Of a stretch of 64,000 nt of DNA, positions 54,851-64,000 are shown in pieces. Position numbers and translations under genes: made by a program. The stretch's first letter is position 1. Every line of letters starts with the position of its first letter. The DNA lies in NCBI RefSeq assembly GCF_950295315.1, contig NC_080166.1, positions 102,536,999 to 102,600,998 of the forward strand, given 5' to 3'. This stretch comes from Erinaceus europaeus (lineage: Eukaryota > Chordata > Mammalia > Eulipotyphla > Erinaceidae). The notes under the pieces are model-generated. The model saw only the letters and a list, made by a program, of their open reading frames with translations. It searched no databases and was not told where the DNA came from.

Positions 54851-55489
54851 ACACTAAATATTTTTTGAAGGGTGAAAGAGGAGAAGTGTCAAAAATGATA
54901 GATAAACTGAAGAAATAGGAGGTATTGTAAAAAAAATGATTTTAGAGATACCGTGGAATAGCCTGTACATTATTGAATCAGAATTAAGATCACAAACAAG
55001 GTAGTCAGTACTATTTTTTTTTATTTTCCATGCTCATTAATTTTATCTGGAATATTTTCTCCTTGATGGAAAATATTTCTGTATATACTGCAGATTATTT
55101 ACAATAATAATAATAAAAGATTTCTACTTTACCACACACACACACACAAAAAAAAAAACAGACACCCTATCCAGGTAAGCTAACTTCCCCACCTCTTAAT
55201 AATTTTCAGTGTCTCTAAATTGAGTTGATTCTGACAATAAATAAGGAGCTCTATATTGTAGAGATTAAGTTGCCTGGTGCCATATATGTAAACAAAATAA
55301 TCATTTGTGTCTGTGTTAAAGCCTGATACTCCCATAGACAGTTTGTTCTTGTTTAAGTGACTTAGCTTTATAAATAACTAAAACTTCTTCAAATTTACCA
55401 AACCAGATAGGTTATCATTATAATTTTTTTCTAGCAAGACAAAACTCTTTATGAATGCCAATTATGCAAAATAAATTTAAAAATTCATC

Positions 55490-55800
55490 TTGCTTGCCTT
55501 ATTTTGGGTGAACTTGAAGAAATCATGTTGCCATAAACCAAAAAGAGTGAGAGAAATACTAAATGCTATCACTCATAGCATTTACGATGTGGAACATCAT
55601 AAGCAAGCACCAAGAGGGAAAACAGAGTAAAACTTAGACTGGGTGAAATATATTGCACCAAAGCAAAGGACTCTGCAGAAGGAGAGAAAATGAGAAGGTG
55701 GACTGAGCTTTGGGGCCCTGATGCATGATGGTGGAAAGAGACTTAAGTTGGAGGTGAGAGAATTTTTCAGACACATATCATGAATAAGTAGCTTATGGTA
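55490..55800 (+). mobile_element. L1 3' end remnant (plus)
   Basis: 'GGTGAACTTGAAGAAATCATG', 'GAGAGAAATACTAAATG', 'GGGTGAAATATATTGCACC', 'AAAGGACTCTGCAGAAGG', 'CTTTGGGGCCCTGATGC', 'CACATATCATGAATAAG' correspond to the ORF2 end and short 3'UTR (compare 26760-26990). Confidence 0.7.
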
Positions 55801-55807
55801 TAGTTGT

Positions 55808-55950
55808 CACATGGGTCCCCATTTGCCGGGGGAAAGTTTGAATGGTGAAGCAGTTCTGCAGCTGTCTTTCTGCCTCCCTCTCTATCTCTCTCAATTTCTG
55901 ACTACCTCTGTCCAATAAATGAATAAAGATAATAATAAATGTTAAAAAAT
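55808..55950 (+). repeat. SINE-A1, 5'-truncated (plus)
   Basis: 'GGGTCCCCATTTGCCGGGGG', 'AATGGTGAAGCAGTTCTGCAG', CT body, 'TGTCCAATAAATGAATAAAG' tail. The head was lost against the L1 remnant. Confidence 0.8.
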
Positions 55951-57930
55951 CTCATATGGTCTGTTTTGATTTTAGTGTTCTATTAAAGCTGTAACTCTTT
56001 TTAGAAATTAATGTATGTATTTTAGATTTTATATTTTGGTAATACTTGAAATTAAATTTTATATCTGTGGGGTGTGTGTGTGTGTGTAAAGAGAGAGAGA
56101 AGATTTGAGACTGTATGTGATTTTTTTTCTCTACAATTTAAAATATTTTCCTTAATACGCTAACATCTATTTTTATAAGGTAGAAAACTATAAATCATAA
56201 GAATGACTGAGTTCTCAGGAAAACGTATTTATTATCTTTTAAATCTTTACTAGTATAGGAAATATAGCAATTATTTGTGAAAAGTTCCCAAATAATTATT
56301 GGTAAGAGAAACTTTTAGTGTATGGGTAAATGTTCTCAACTAGATTGTTCCTTGTTGAATTCTGAGAAAGCTAACTGACTAGTTCATAAAATATAATGTT
56401 AAGCAAAGCCCACTAGACATATTTAAAATTAATCGCCTCAACTATTGGGTTATTGGAAGAGTCATGATGTATTTTTCTATGCAAAAATGCATCAAGATTT
56501 TTCTGACAACACAATGCTATTGTATTTTACACGACTAGTAAACCAGTAAGCATGGAAACATTTCAAATTAATTAAAGCACATTATTTGTTCATGGTAAAA
56601 GTAATTCGAATTGTACTTGTTAAAATCAACTCTGACAAAAACAAAAACAAACAAAAAAAAAGTGTTGCTTCATAATGAGGTACAAAAGTAAGGTCATAGG
56701 CATTGTAAGCTATTTACCCATACTTTCTCTATGGTAAACATCCTTCAAGTGTAAGAATTAGCATATCAGTGCCTTGTCACACCATTAGTCTTATTTCTGC
56801 CTTGTAAAGATCTCATTCTGTAGGGATTTGACTAATGAAGTTTCAGGACTGAGACAATAATGGCTTCCTCAGAGAGAGACTGCCAACTCAACCACATTGT
56901 GCTGAACTGTAGAGATCTGTGCCAAATTGTGTGTGTCTACTTTAGAAACAAGCTGTTCATTAAACAACAATAAAAAAAAGTAAAAGGTAGGCAGTGACAT
57001 ACATTTCAAATAGTGAGTATAAAGTCCTGGCACACTTTATGTATTTGAGGTATTTTCCTACATTATCAAAACAGTCAATGTAAAAGTTTCTTTCTGAGGA
57101 TGAACAAGATTAATAAGCAAGCTTCAGTATGAACCTGACAATAAACCAACGTAGAGGGACATGAACAATGTCAAAGACATACTGCACTTCCCAGGAGTGC
57201 CTTCACACTCACATCTTCCATTAGTCCAGTATAAAATTTATTATTTAACTTTGCATAGTTACTTGGAGATAATAGTTCTAGGTTCTGTACCTAACCTTAG
57301 CCTTAATGTTATTTAAAAAAGTGCTTTAATATTTTACAAGAAAATTTCATGTTAAATTTAACAGATGGTGAGTTTGATTTCTACAAACAGTATATATCCT
57401 AAAATATTTTTTCTTTTTAAGCCATTATCGCGATCCCCTGCTTTGTTACTAGTTTACATGAATTGTTTCACTTTTAAATTATGTTTTAATTAGTTGATAA
57501 GTTTTATAATAATTATATATTATTATTATTAATTATTATTATATATTCAGTTTACCTCAGTTCAAATACTACACTGGTATAGGGCTCCATTCCAAAAAGT
57601 CTCACTCCACTTCGGCCATTAACCAGAAGTCCAAGTCAGTTCCTGTACTGTTAGAGCAACTATAAAGCAGAGATCTCTACAACCCCTGTGTGGCACTGAT
57701 TAATTTGGAAAAACAGCTTTTAGAACTCAGTAAACATGTTCACTCACTAATTGCTTATATATCATAAGTGGTATTTAAGGCTATGAATCAATAGCTTGAA
57801 TACAAAGCAATGTAGGGAGAAGTTCACAACAAATGAGCTTCCATTTTCTTAGAACTTGGGGCACTGTATGGTCGCTAGTATGTGGAAGTGTTTTGGTTAC
57901 AAAATACAGAACCCACTGGGACTTCTGGTT
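55951..57930. other. No gene recognised; about 2 kb unique DNA
   Basis: AT-rich sequence with a GT/GA patch at 56072-56101 and an ATTATT-rich patch at 57508-57547. Stretches such as 57560-57705 are less AT-rich but match no family I can name. Confidence 0.5.
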
Positions 57931-58010
57931 TTTCCTTCCTTCTTCCCTTCCCTCCTATCTACTTACTTACCTGCCTTCCTGCCTACCTACTTTCCTTACT
58001 TCTTTATCGG
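57930..58010. repeat. Pyrimidine-rich CTTC/ACCT low-complexity tract
   Basis: CCTTCCTTC, ACTTACTTACCTGCC and CCTGCCTACCTAC units over about 80 bases. Unique AT-rich DNA continues from 58011 to 58855. Confidence 0.8.
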
Positions 58011-58857
58011 AGGGTTTATCAGTTAGGCATAATTTACTTACTCATTTGCCACTTGTGATTCATTCAAACTCTAAGCCTACTTCTTCCTCTAAAAATGAGA
58101 GGATAAGACTAAAATTTCTAACTCCCTACTCATAGTTGGGTCCCTTGGACAACAAGAACCCATTCTTGTTTTCTGAAGATTAACTAATAGGGGGGAAGGC
58201 ATAATAACACAATCTGGGGGGGTGGGGAGAAGCTTGAAATTGAAAGAGCTCTCACTATGCACACACACGTATTTTATTTTAAAAAATGAACAAAAGTACA
58301 TTATTATGTCTTCACAAAGTACAAGTAAATAAATGAGTATCTTATTTTTAAAGTGCAATTTTAAAAGAATAAAATATGATATTATTCTTATATGACATTT
58401 TGTGCAAAACCTGAAAATTACTGAAACTTCTCACAGTTCCCACCAAATCCTTGATAATCCTTGGGTGATTAAAGCATTGGGAGCACCTTTCTTTCTCATT
58501 TGAAATCTTGTGCTGCTCTATTTCATACTGTCTACACCAAGGTATATGCCCATCTAAGTGCAGAGTTTAAATTCCCAAGTTATATTACCTATGTCCTCTC
58601 AAAACTAACCTTTATAATTAAAAATTGTGATTATAGTAGGTTTAAAGATTTTAAGATTTCAGGGAATAGTTCCACATCACACCTACCACTAAAGATCTGT
58701 GTTTGTTTTGATAGTTGGTATTTTAATTTAATTTCTTTAAATAATAAAAAAGTGTTTCAGAGTCATAAAGTAGTGATGGTTATCTTATTATTCACAACAC
58801 AATATTTCTATCATTAGGGAGACAGTAGATTATTTCCATTTTAATTGTTTGTGTCTC

Positions 58858-59225
58858 ATTTTCTTCCTTTCATTCTGTCTTTCTTCCTTTCTCTCTCTTT
58901 CTCTCTTCTTCCCTCTGTCTCCCCTCTCTTCCTTCCTTTCTTCCTTCCTTCCTTCATTACTTCCCTTTCCTTCCTCCCTCTCCCTTTCTCTTTCTCTCTC
59001 CCTTTCTTTCTCCCTCTCTTATACTTCCTCTTCTCCTCTTTCTTCTTCCTCTCCCTTCTTCCTTCCTTCCTTCCTTCCTTCCTTCCTTCCTTCCTTCCTT
59101 CCTTCCTTTCTCTTTCTTTCTGTCTTTAGTTCTTTTTCTTACTTTCTTCCTTTCTCTCCCTTTCTTTCTTCCTCCCTCCCTTTCCTTCTCTCTTTCTTTC
59201 TTATTTTCTTTCTTTCTCTCTTTCT
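58858..59225. repeat. Long polypyrimidine tract with (TTCC)n
   Basis: About 370 bases with almost no purine on the plus strand, including a perfect (CCTT)n run at about 59055-59108. The 94-, 138- and 104-codon open frames here are Ser/Phe/Leu/Pro or Lys/Arg/Glu/Gly translations of the repeat. The tract leads directly into a minus-strand SINE at 59226. Confidence 0.93.
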
Positions 59226-59482
59226 TCCTATTGCCACCAGGGTTACTGCTGGGCCTGCACAATAAGTCCAATAGTCATTGCTTTTAGCAGCCATTTTTCC
59301 TTTATTTCGATAGAACAGACAGAAATTGAGGAAGGAGAGGGAAATATACATGGAAAGAGAGACACCTGCAAACCTGCTTCACTGCTCATGAAACTTCCCC
59401 TTTGCAAATGGGGAGCAGGGACTGGAATCCGGGTCCTCACTAATATGTGCACTTAACCTAGGTGTACCACTGTCCAGCCCCT
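59226..59482 (-). repeat. SINE-A long form (minus)
   Basis: 'TTGCCACCAGGGTTACTGCTGG', 'TAGCAGCCATTTTTCC', 'CGATAGAACAGACAGAAATTG', 'CTGCAAACCTGCTTCACTGC', 'CCTTTGCAAATGGGGAGC', 'GGACTGGAATCCGGGTCC', 'GTGTACCACTGTCCAGCCC'. Full length on the minus strand. Confidence 0.9.
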
Positions 59483-59534
59483 GTGTATATTTCTAAAATC
59501 TCAACTACAAATCAGCAAGTTTAAATTGTCTGTC

Positions 59535-59780
59535 CTTAATAATGTTTATAGTTGGACTGGAAAAGTATTTTACCAGGTAGAAAGAATACCTTGCCATGTA
59601 TGTGTCTCAGGTTTGAGCCCTTGCACCACATAAGAGGTTCTGTGGTACCAGAGGATGGTCCACTGCTGCAGTGTCTTCCGCTGTCTCGGTATCTCTTTGA
59701 TTTGAAGAGCTGCCCAGAGCAGAGAAATCATGTATTTGCTATGGAATGCATCTGGGTCCATTATGTATAAGGTCATGGCT
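59535..59780 (+). repeat. Old SINE variant (plus)
   Basis: 'GGACTGGAAAAGTATTTTACC' head, 'CTCAGGTTTGAGCCCTTGC' B-box area, 'ACCAGAGGATGGTCCACTGC', then an unfamiliar 3' part. It resembles the copy at 12845. Confidence 0.5.
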
Positions 59781-59814
59781 AAGAACACATGCAGGCATGC
59801 ATGCACACACAGAG

Positions 59815-60102
59815 TTTTCTTTCTTTTTTTAATTAATTAATTTATTTATTTACCATTTGTTGCCCTTTTTTGTTGTTGTTGTAGTTATTACTGTTGTTAT
59901 TGATGTCGTTGTTATTGGATAGTACAGAGATAAATGGAGAGAGGAGGGGAAGACAGAGAGGGGGAGAGTAAGAGAGACACCACCTGTGAAGTGACTCCCC
60001 TGCAGGTGGGGATCCTGGGGCTCCAACAGGGATGCTCATACTGGTCCTCGCACTTCGCACCATGTGCGCTTAACCTGCTGCAGCTACTGCCCGACTCCCA
60101 CA
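59815..60102 (-). repeat. SINE-A2, near-complete (minus), imperfect target-site duplication
   Basis: AATTAATTAATTTATTTATTTACC tail complement, 'TTGTTGCCCTTTTTTG', 'TATTGGATAGTACAGAG', 'GAGGAGGGGAAGACAGAG', 'GTGAAGTGACTCCCCTGCAGG', 'CTGGGGCTCCAACAGG', 'GCGCTTAACCTGCTGC', 'CTGCCCGACTCCC'. 'CACACACAG' plus a T-rich stretch follows on both sides (about 59803 and 60101), a plausible but low-complexity duplication. Confidence 0.9.
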
Positions 60103-60239
60103 CACACAGTTTTTCTTTTTTATATATATTTTATAATTTCTGTCATAAAATTTACCATTATTTGATTTGTTTTCCTACGACTTGGTGTTGTGTTGTTTCA
60201 TACTTCTTTTGAAATTAAACTTAATTTAAAGTAGAATGA

Positions 60240-60560
60240 AAATGCTTCCTTTTTCAGCGTTGTTCTTTACATACTACTTGCAAAGATTTCTTTCTTTTTG
60301 TCATAAGAAACAACACAGCAAAGCTTTATTGGTGAAAAATGCAAGAGGAATTTCTGAGCTATTGGAATTTCAACAAATAGCTCTTTTACTTAATTTTTCT
60401 GACTTAGCACAATCCTAGAGATTTTGCTGTTTTTCTGCTTCTATTCTGCATAATATCAGTGGATATGGGGAAAACTGAGCTGCGTCAGGAAATCAGATGC
60501 ATACTGTGTTCTACCAATGACTTTCCCTCATGGAATCATGAGCAAACAGCACATTATTTT
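60240..60560. other. Repeat-free block
   Basis: No repeat similarity and no simple sequence. It could be a conserved noncoding segment, but I can only say that it is unlike its neighbours. Unique DNA continues to 61845, with A and T runs. Confidence 0.2.
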
Positions 60561-61849
60561 ACATTTTTGAAATAATGTAGGGATTTCTCCTATTATACTA
60601 TTTTTTCCAATGATATATTGTGTTCTCAGAGTCATCCTTTTTACTTATCCTTTTGACAAACATTTACCATATGTATTTTTTATTTTGGTCAGTGTATAGA
60701 GAGAACAATTTCTTTCTGGAGGAAGGAATTAATGTAAGCCAATATTCATATACAAGATATTCACACAGTAAAATCAAAACTTGGAGGGAAATAGCTTAAA
60801 TGCTGTAGTGGAGAGTGCAAAGAATTCTATTTAACATGTTCTAACAGAGACTCTGTAGAACTGAAGAATGTAAATTAGTAAAAGGCAAAGATTTCTCCAA
60901 TCTGAAAAGAAACCAGAGTATGAGGAATAGAAATTAGTGTTGTTTATAATTGAGGAAGGTTGAGGTCTATTTGGGGAGATGTAGGCCATACTGTGGAGTG
61001 GGAATAACATAGTACTTTAAAAACTACATGGGAAAACTTTAAGAAGGAGCGTTTAAAAGTCTGGTTTGATACGTTTTTAACCGATCACCTGTCTTTGTAG
61101 ACACTTGGTAGAGTATGCTAATGTACTAGAGCTAGAAGAGGGTAGAATCCGTTAGACCACTTGTCGTTCACTAGTGGGGAGAATGAGAAGAACAACAGAT
61201 TTCAAAGAATGTTTTTTTTATTATTATTATGTAATTAAACACATTTTCCCAGGAAACATCTAAGAGCTGAGCATCCTATTAGTATATAAAACAAACATGC
61301 TGCACATAAGTAGTAATTTAAATAACTGTCCCCAAGGATTGATTATTGCTTCTATTTATTACCTTATTTTTTTCCTCATTTCTTTTTCTTTTCTAATTTG
61401 TTTTTTCTTTATTTCCTTCTAACATGCAGGTATAATTTTACAAAAAGAGGCAAGCAGAGCCTTGTTTTCTTCTTGAATAGGATGCATCAATTATACTTAT
61501 GATTATACTAGAAATCAATAGATTAAAAGGAAGAAAAGTCATTGGTGCACATCGAATATTCTTTTAACTATTGTGAGCCTTTTCCACACTGAAGTAAAAA
61601 AAAAAAAATCTGACAGGAAGAGGCAGTGGATGATAACATGGCACGGTGGCACTGGTTGCATTGACTTAGTTGAGGTCATCATATATCATTGCTGCTGACA
61701 TTGTAACTATAGCTTATTCAAAAAGAATTTGAACACAATTTTTAAGTTTTAGATGCAGGAGACTTATTAAGGGTAGAAGCAAAAAAAAAAAAAAAAGAAT
61801 GGAAGGTATTGTAACTACATAGCCAGGAATGGTTCAGAGGTATTGTTAA

Positions 61850-62020
61850 TCTTCTCACCATAGTGCAGGGTACCTTTCCTTTTCTGCAGTACAAATACCC
61901 AGGCCCTATGTTTTTCTCTTCTTGCTGGTTATTGGTTCTTCTAGCTTATGTCACTTAACATGATTCCATCAAGTTCTATCCAAGATACGGAAAATATAGA
62001 TAGATAGATGATAGATAGAT

Positions 62021-62054
<34 letters not shown>

Positions 62055-62175
62055 AATAGATATGGTAGATATATCATCAAATCAATCGTCTGTTTTTGGA
62101 CAGATAAGTATCTCTTACCAGGTTTTGTCTATTACAAATACTGTAATGCTCAGTAGCAAATATCATCCCTAAACA
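61850..62175 (-). mobile_element. Old L1 3' end (minus) containing a (GATA)n microsatellite
   Basis: 'GTTATTGGTTCTTCTAGC', 'CACTTAACATGATTCCATCAAG' and, after the repeat, 'CAATCGTCTGTTTTTGGACAG', 'CCAGGTTTTGTCTATTAC' are minus-strand L1 ORF2-end sequence. A (TAGA)n array (about 61996-62055) expanded inside it. Confidence 0.7.
61996..62055. repeat. (TAGA)n microsatellite
   Basis: Tetranucleotide units with two GATGATAG interruptions, inside the old L1. Confidence 0.93.
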
Positions 62176-62289
62176 AAGAGGAGCAAAGAGGAGGTCATCA
62201 TATATCATTGACTTAGTTGAGGCAGTATAACAGTATAAGGGATCAAAAGGAGAGGTATCAAGAAATACAGTAAAGTCCCAGAGGTAATG

Positions 62290-62450
62290 GGTAATGGGAC
62301 TAAGAAACACAGATTTGGAAGAGAATGGGGAGGTTCCTTGCAGTATTAGAGTTTAAGAAGGCAATAAATAATAATTATTATAGCCAAGTTACTTGGGAAC
62401 TTGGTTTACTTTGAAAATCCTACAATTAGAACTTACTGTACCATAGTTGA
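62290..62450 (-). mobile_element. Very old L1 long 3'UTR piece (minus)
   Basis: 'GAGGTTCCTTGCAGTATTAGAG', 'AAGAAGGCAATAAATA', 'ACTTGGGAACTTGGTTTACTTTGAAAA' line up in order with the 3'UTR at 34583-34680. The long 3'UTR type therefore has a long history here. Unique DNA follows to 63030. Confidence 0.6.
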
Positions 62451-63045
62451 CATCACCATGATTTATGTCGTTTAACTCTATCTATATAAAACTGTATCTT
62501 AGATACCAACAAGGCTGATTGGTTCTGTACTAACTGGCCTACATTGTAAGTAACTTAGTATTTGGGGGGAAAAAGTTATTTTAGAAATGCTTTACTAATT
62601 TAAGCCCATTTCAGTATTCAATCAGTTTACAAATTTGAAACATTAAATGCCTAGACTAATAGTACTTCATTGCACATTTAACATTCATCATCACTATTAT
62701 ACAGGAAAATTGTGTGAGAAAGAACACTGTGTTAGTATCAGATCTTTTACATATTTCTGTAGCATGCATGGCAGGTGGAGGTTGCATAAAAATTAACTTT
62801 ATATTCCATTTCTCAGTTCATTTTATGATATACTTGTTTTCAATATATTTTTATCATTGTTAAGAAAGAATAATAGTCTCATTCAGTAAATTTCAACATA
62901 AAAACATAGTTACTCTTCAAATTCAGCTTCAAATTGATTGTATTTTGGTACAACAAGATAAAAAACCATGAAAGGATATGTAGTGATCGTAGTCATTTTT
63001 AGTGCATTAAGCGGCAGGAATGAACAATAAAGAGGAGCAAAACCA

Positions 63046-63216
63046 AAAAAAAACCAAAATTTTGGTCTGGGAGGTGGCACAGTAATAAAGCTTTGGACTC
63101 TCAAGCATGAGGTCCCGAGTTCGATTCCCAGCAGCACAAGTGCCAGAGTGACATCTGGTTCTTTCTCTCTCCTTGTCTTTCTCATAAATAAACAAAAAAA
63201 TCTTTAAAAAAAAAAA
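63046..63216 (+). repeat. SINE-B (plus) with 14-bp target-site duplication
   Basis: 'GGTCTGGGAGGTGGCACAG' A-box head, 'CCGAGTTCGATTCCC' B-box, 'AGAGTGACATCTGGTTC', short CT body and AAATAAACAAAAAAATC tail. GAGGARCAAAACCA flanks it (63032-63045 and 63217-63230, one mismatch). The 5' side carries about 15 extra A-rich bases before the head. Confidence 0.9.
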
Positions 63217-63504
63217 GAGGAACAAAACCATAACGTGTTCAAGGCAGAAAAATATTAATACAGCAATTAACTCAATTGTATAATGATATCTCTTCTTTGT
63301 TATTGTAGTTGCTTTTTTTTTCTCTGATTTGAAAAGTAAAAGGAGAAGGAGAGTGAAGCTAATGAGAGAACAGTTTACCTAGACTCCCTTGTGATAATAT
63401 CTTTGCCTATCATATACAAACTAAAATCTGAGGACACCAAATTTTACCTTTACAGCTAAAACACCCATTTTTACTTCTACAATTGTATTGACAACTCCCC
63501 TGTC

Positions 63505-63665
63505 CATATTTTAGAGCATCTTTATTATGATTTGTTTATCTAATTCATGGGAGATAAATAGGAAGAGAGAGATAGAAAGGAGAGAGAGAGGAGAAAGAAA
63601 AAAGGAGAGATCAGAGAATTGTTCTGATGTATGTGTACCAGGGATCAAACCTAATGGTTTACTCA
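63505..63665 (-). repeat. Decayed SINE (minus)
   Basis: 'TTTATTATGATTTG' tail, GA-rich body (63560-63615) and 'GTACCAGGGATCAAACCTAATGG' (B-box complement). The rest of the window to 64000 shows no feature I can support. Confidence 0.55.
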
Positions 63666-64000
63666 CTTACTTATGCCCTTCACTATACCTTCAGAATCAT
63701 TTCCTTTGTCACTTAAAGTCTTTAAAATCAAATACTTGATTTTCTCCCTAAACTTCCCACCCCTGCCTTGTCCCTATTGCCCAGTAGCAGGCATATTCTT
63801 TCAATTTCTCAAAATAAACAAGTGGAAGCCATCATCCTATCCATCAACAAATTTTGTTGGAACTACCTTTCACATGCACCAGACTCCAATAATACCTCTT
63901 ACCCATTCATGGCTATGTAGTTACAATAGTTCCATTCCATTCTTCTTTTTACTTCTACCCGTAATAAGTCTCCTTCACCTAAAACTTGCCAATATAATTC

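Noticed and set aside
58845..59271. Open frames of 94-138 codons, Ser/Leu/Phe/Pro-rich or Lys/Arg/Glu-rich
   Set aside because: They are translations of the polypyrimidine tract and its complement, open only because the repeat contains no stop codons.
1..64000. A new multi-gene biological system such as a defence locus, biosynthetic cluster or operon
   Set aside because: The window is a mammalian gene desert. Apart from retrotransposon proteins and their fragments I see no coding sequence, and no grouped genes.

Overview
The window is mammalian, AT-rich, gene-poor DNA packed with retrotransposon copies. I find no host protein-coding exon, no structural RNA gene and no CpG-island promoter; every long open frame I can explain belongs to a retrotransposon. 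The best guess for the source is a hedgehog (Erinaceidae). First, there are many copies of a tRNA-derived SINE with a tRNA-like head, a 'CCCCACCTGCAGGGG' core, a CT-rich body and an AATAAATAAA-type tail, which I associate with hedgehog genomes. Second, a Vingi-type non-LTR retrotransposon (reverse transcriptase at 17.5-18.8 kb) is present; among sequenced mammals this clade was reported, as I recall, only from hedgehogs. Both points rest on memory, not on a search.

SINE names used here are local labels. SINE-A is the long tRNA-derived family, in two versions (A1 with a 'GGTGGTGCACCTGGTT' head, A2 with a 'GTAGCGCAGCCGG' head). SINE-B is about 150 bp with the head 'GGTGGCGCAGTGGATAA'. SINE-C has the head 'AGCATAATGGTTATGCAAA'. 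L1 copies come with two 3'UTR types: a short one (about 200 bp, then poly-A) and a long one (about 1.2 kb).

Layout. 0.8-6.7 kb: three abutting L1 blocks in minus/plus/minus order, forming a large inverted repeat. 6.9-17.4 kb: scattered SINEs, a probable minus-strand LTR near 13.3-13.8 kb and unique AT-rich DNA. 17.46-18.77 kb: a 5'-truncated, frameshifted Vingi copy. 21.33-21.52 kb: a 195-bp internally deleted Vingi derivative with a clear 12-bp target-site duplication. 22.5-37.7 kb: L1 3' ends of several ages, SINEs and microsatellites. 38.60-39.06 kb: a solo LTR with TG...CA ends and a 6-bp duplication. 39.64-42.04 kb: an unusual L1 copy with a 5'UTR (two about 604-bp monomers) and ORF1 but no 3' end, inside a SINE-C and flanked by a 12-bp duplication. 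48.42-50.83 kb: a very young, twin-primed (internally inverted) L1 with a composite 3' tail, inserted in an old L1 and flanked by a 15-bp duplication. 52-64 kb: SINEs, old L1 ends, a long polypyrimidine tract and unique DNA.

The genes do not form an operon or pathway. What works together here is retrotransposition machinery: L1 enzymes probably mobilised the poly-A SINEs, and Vingi enzymes the small Vingi derivative. The most informative features are the structures that record how individual insertions happened.
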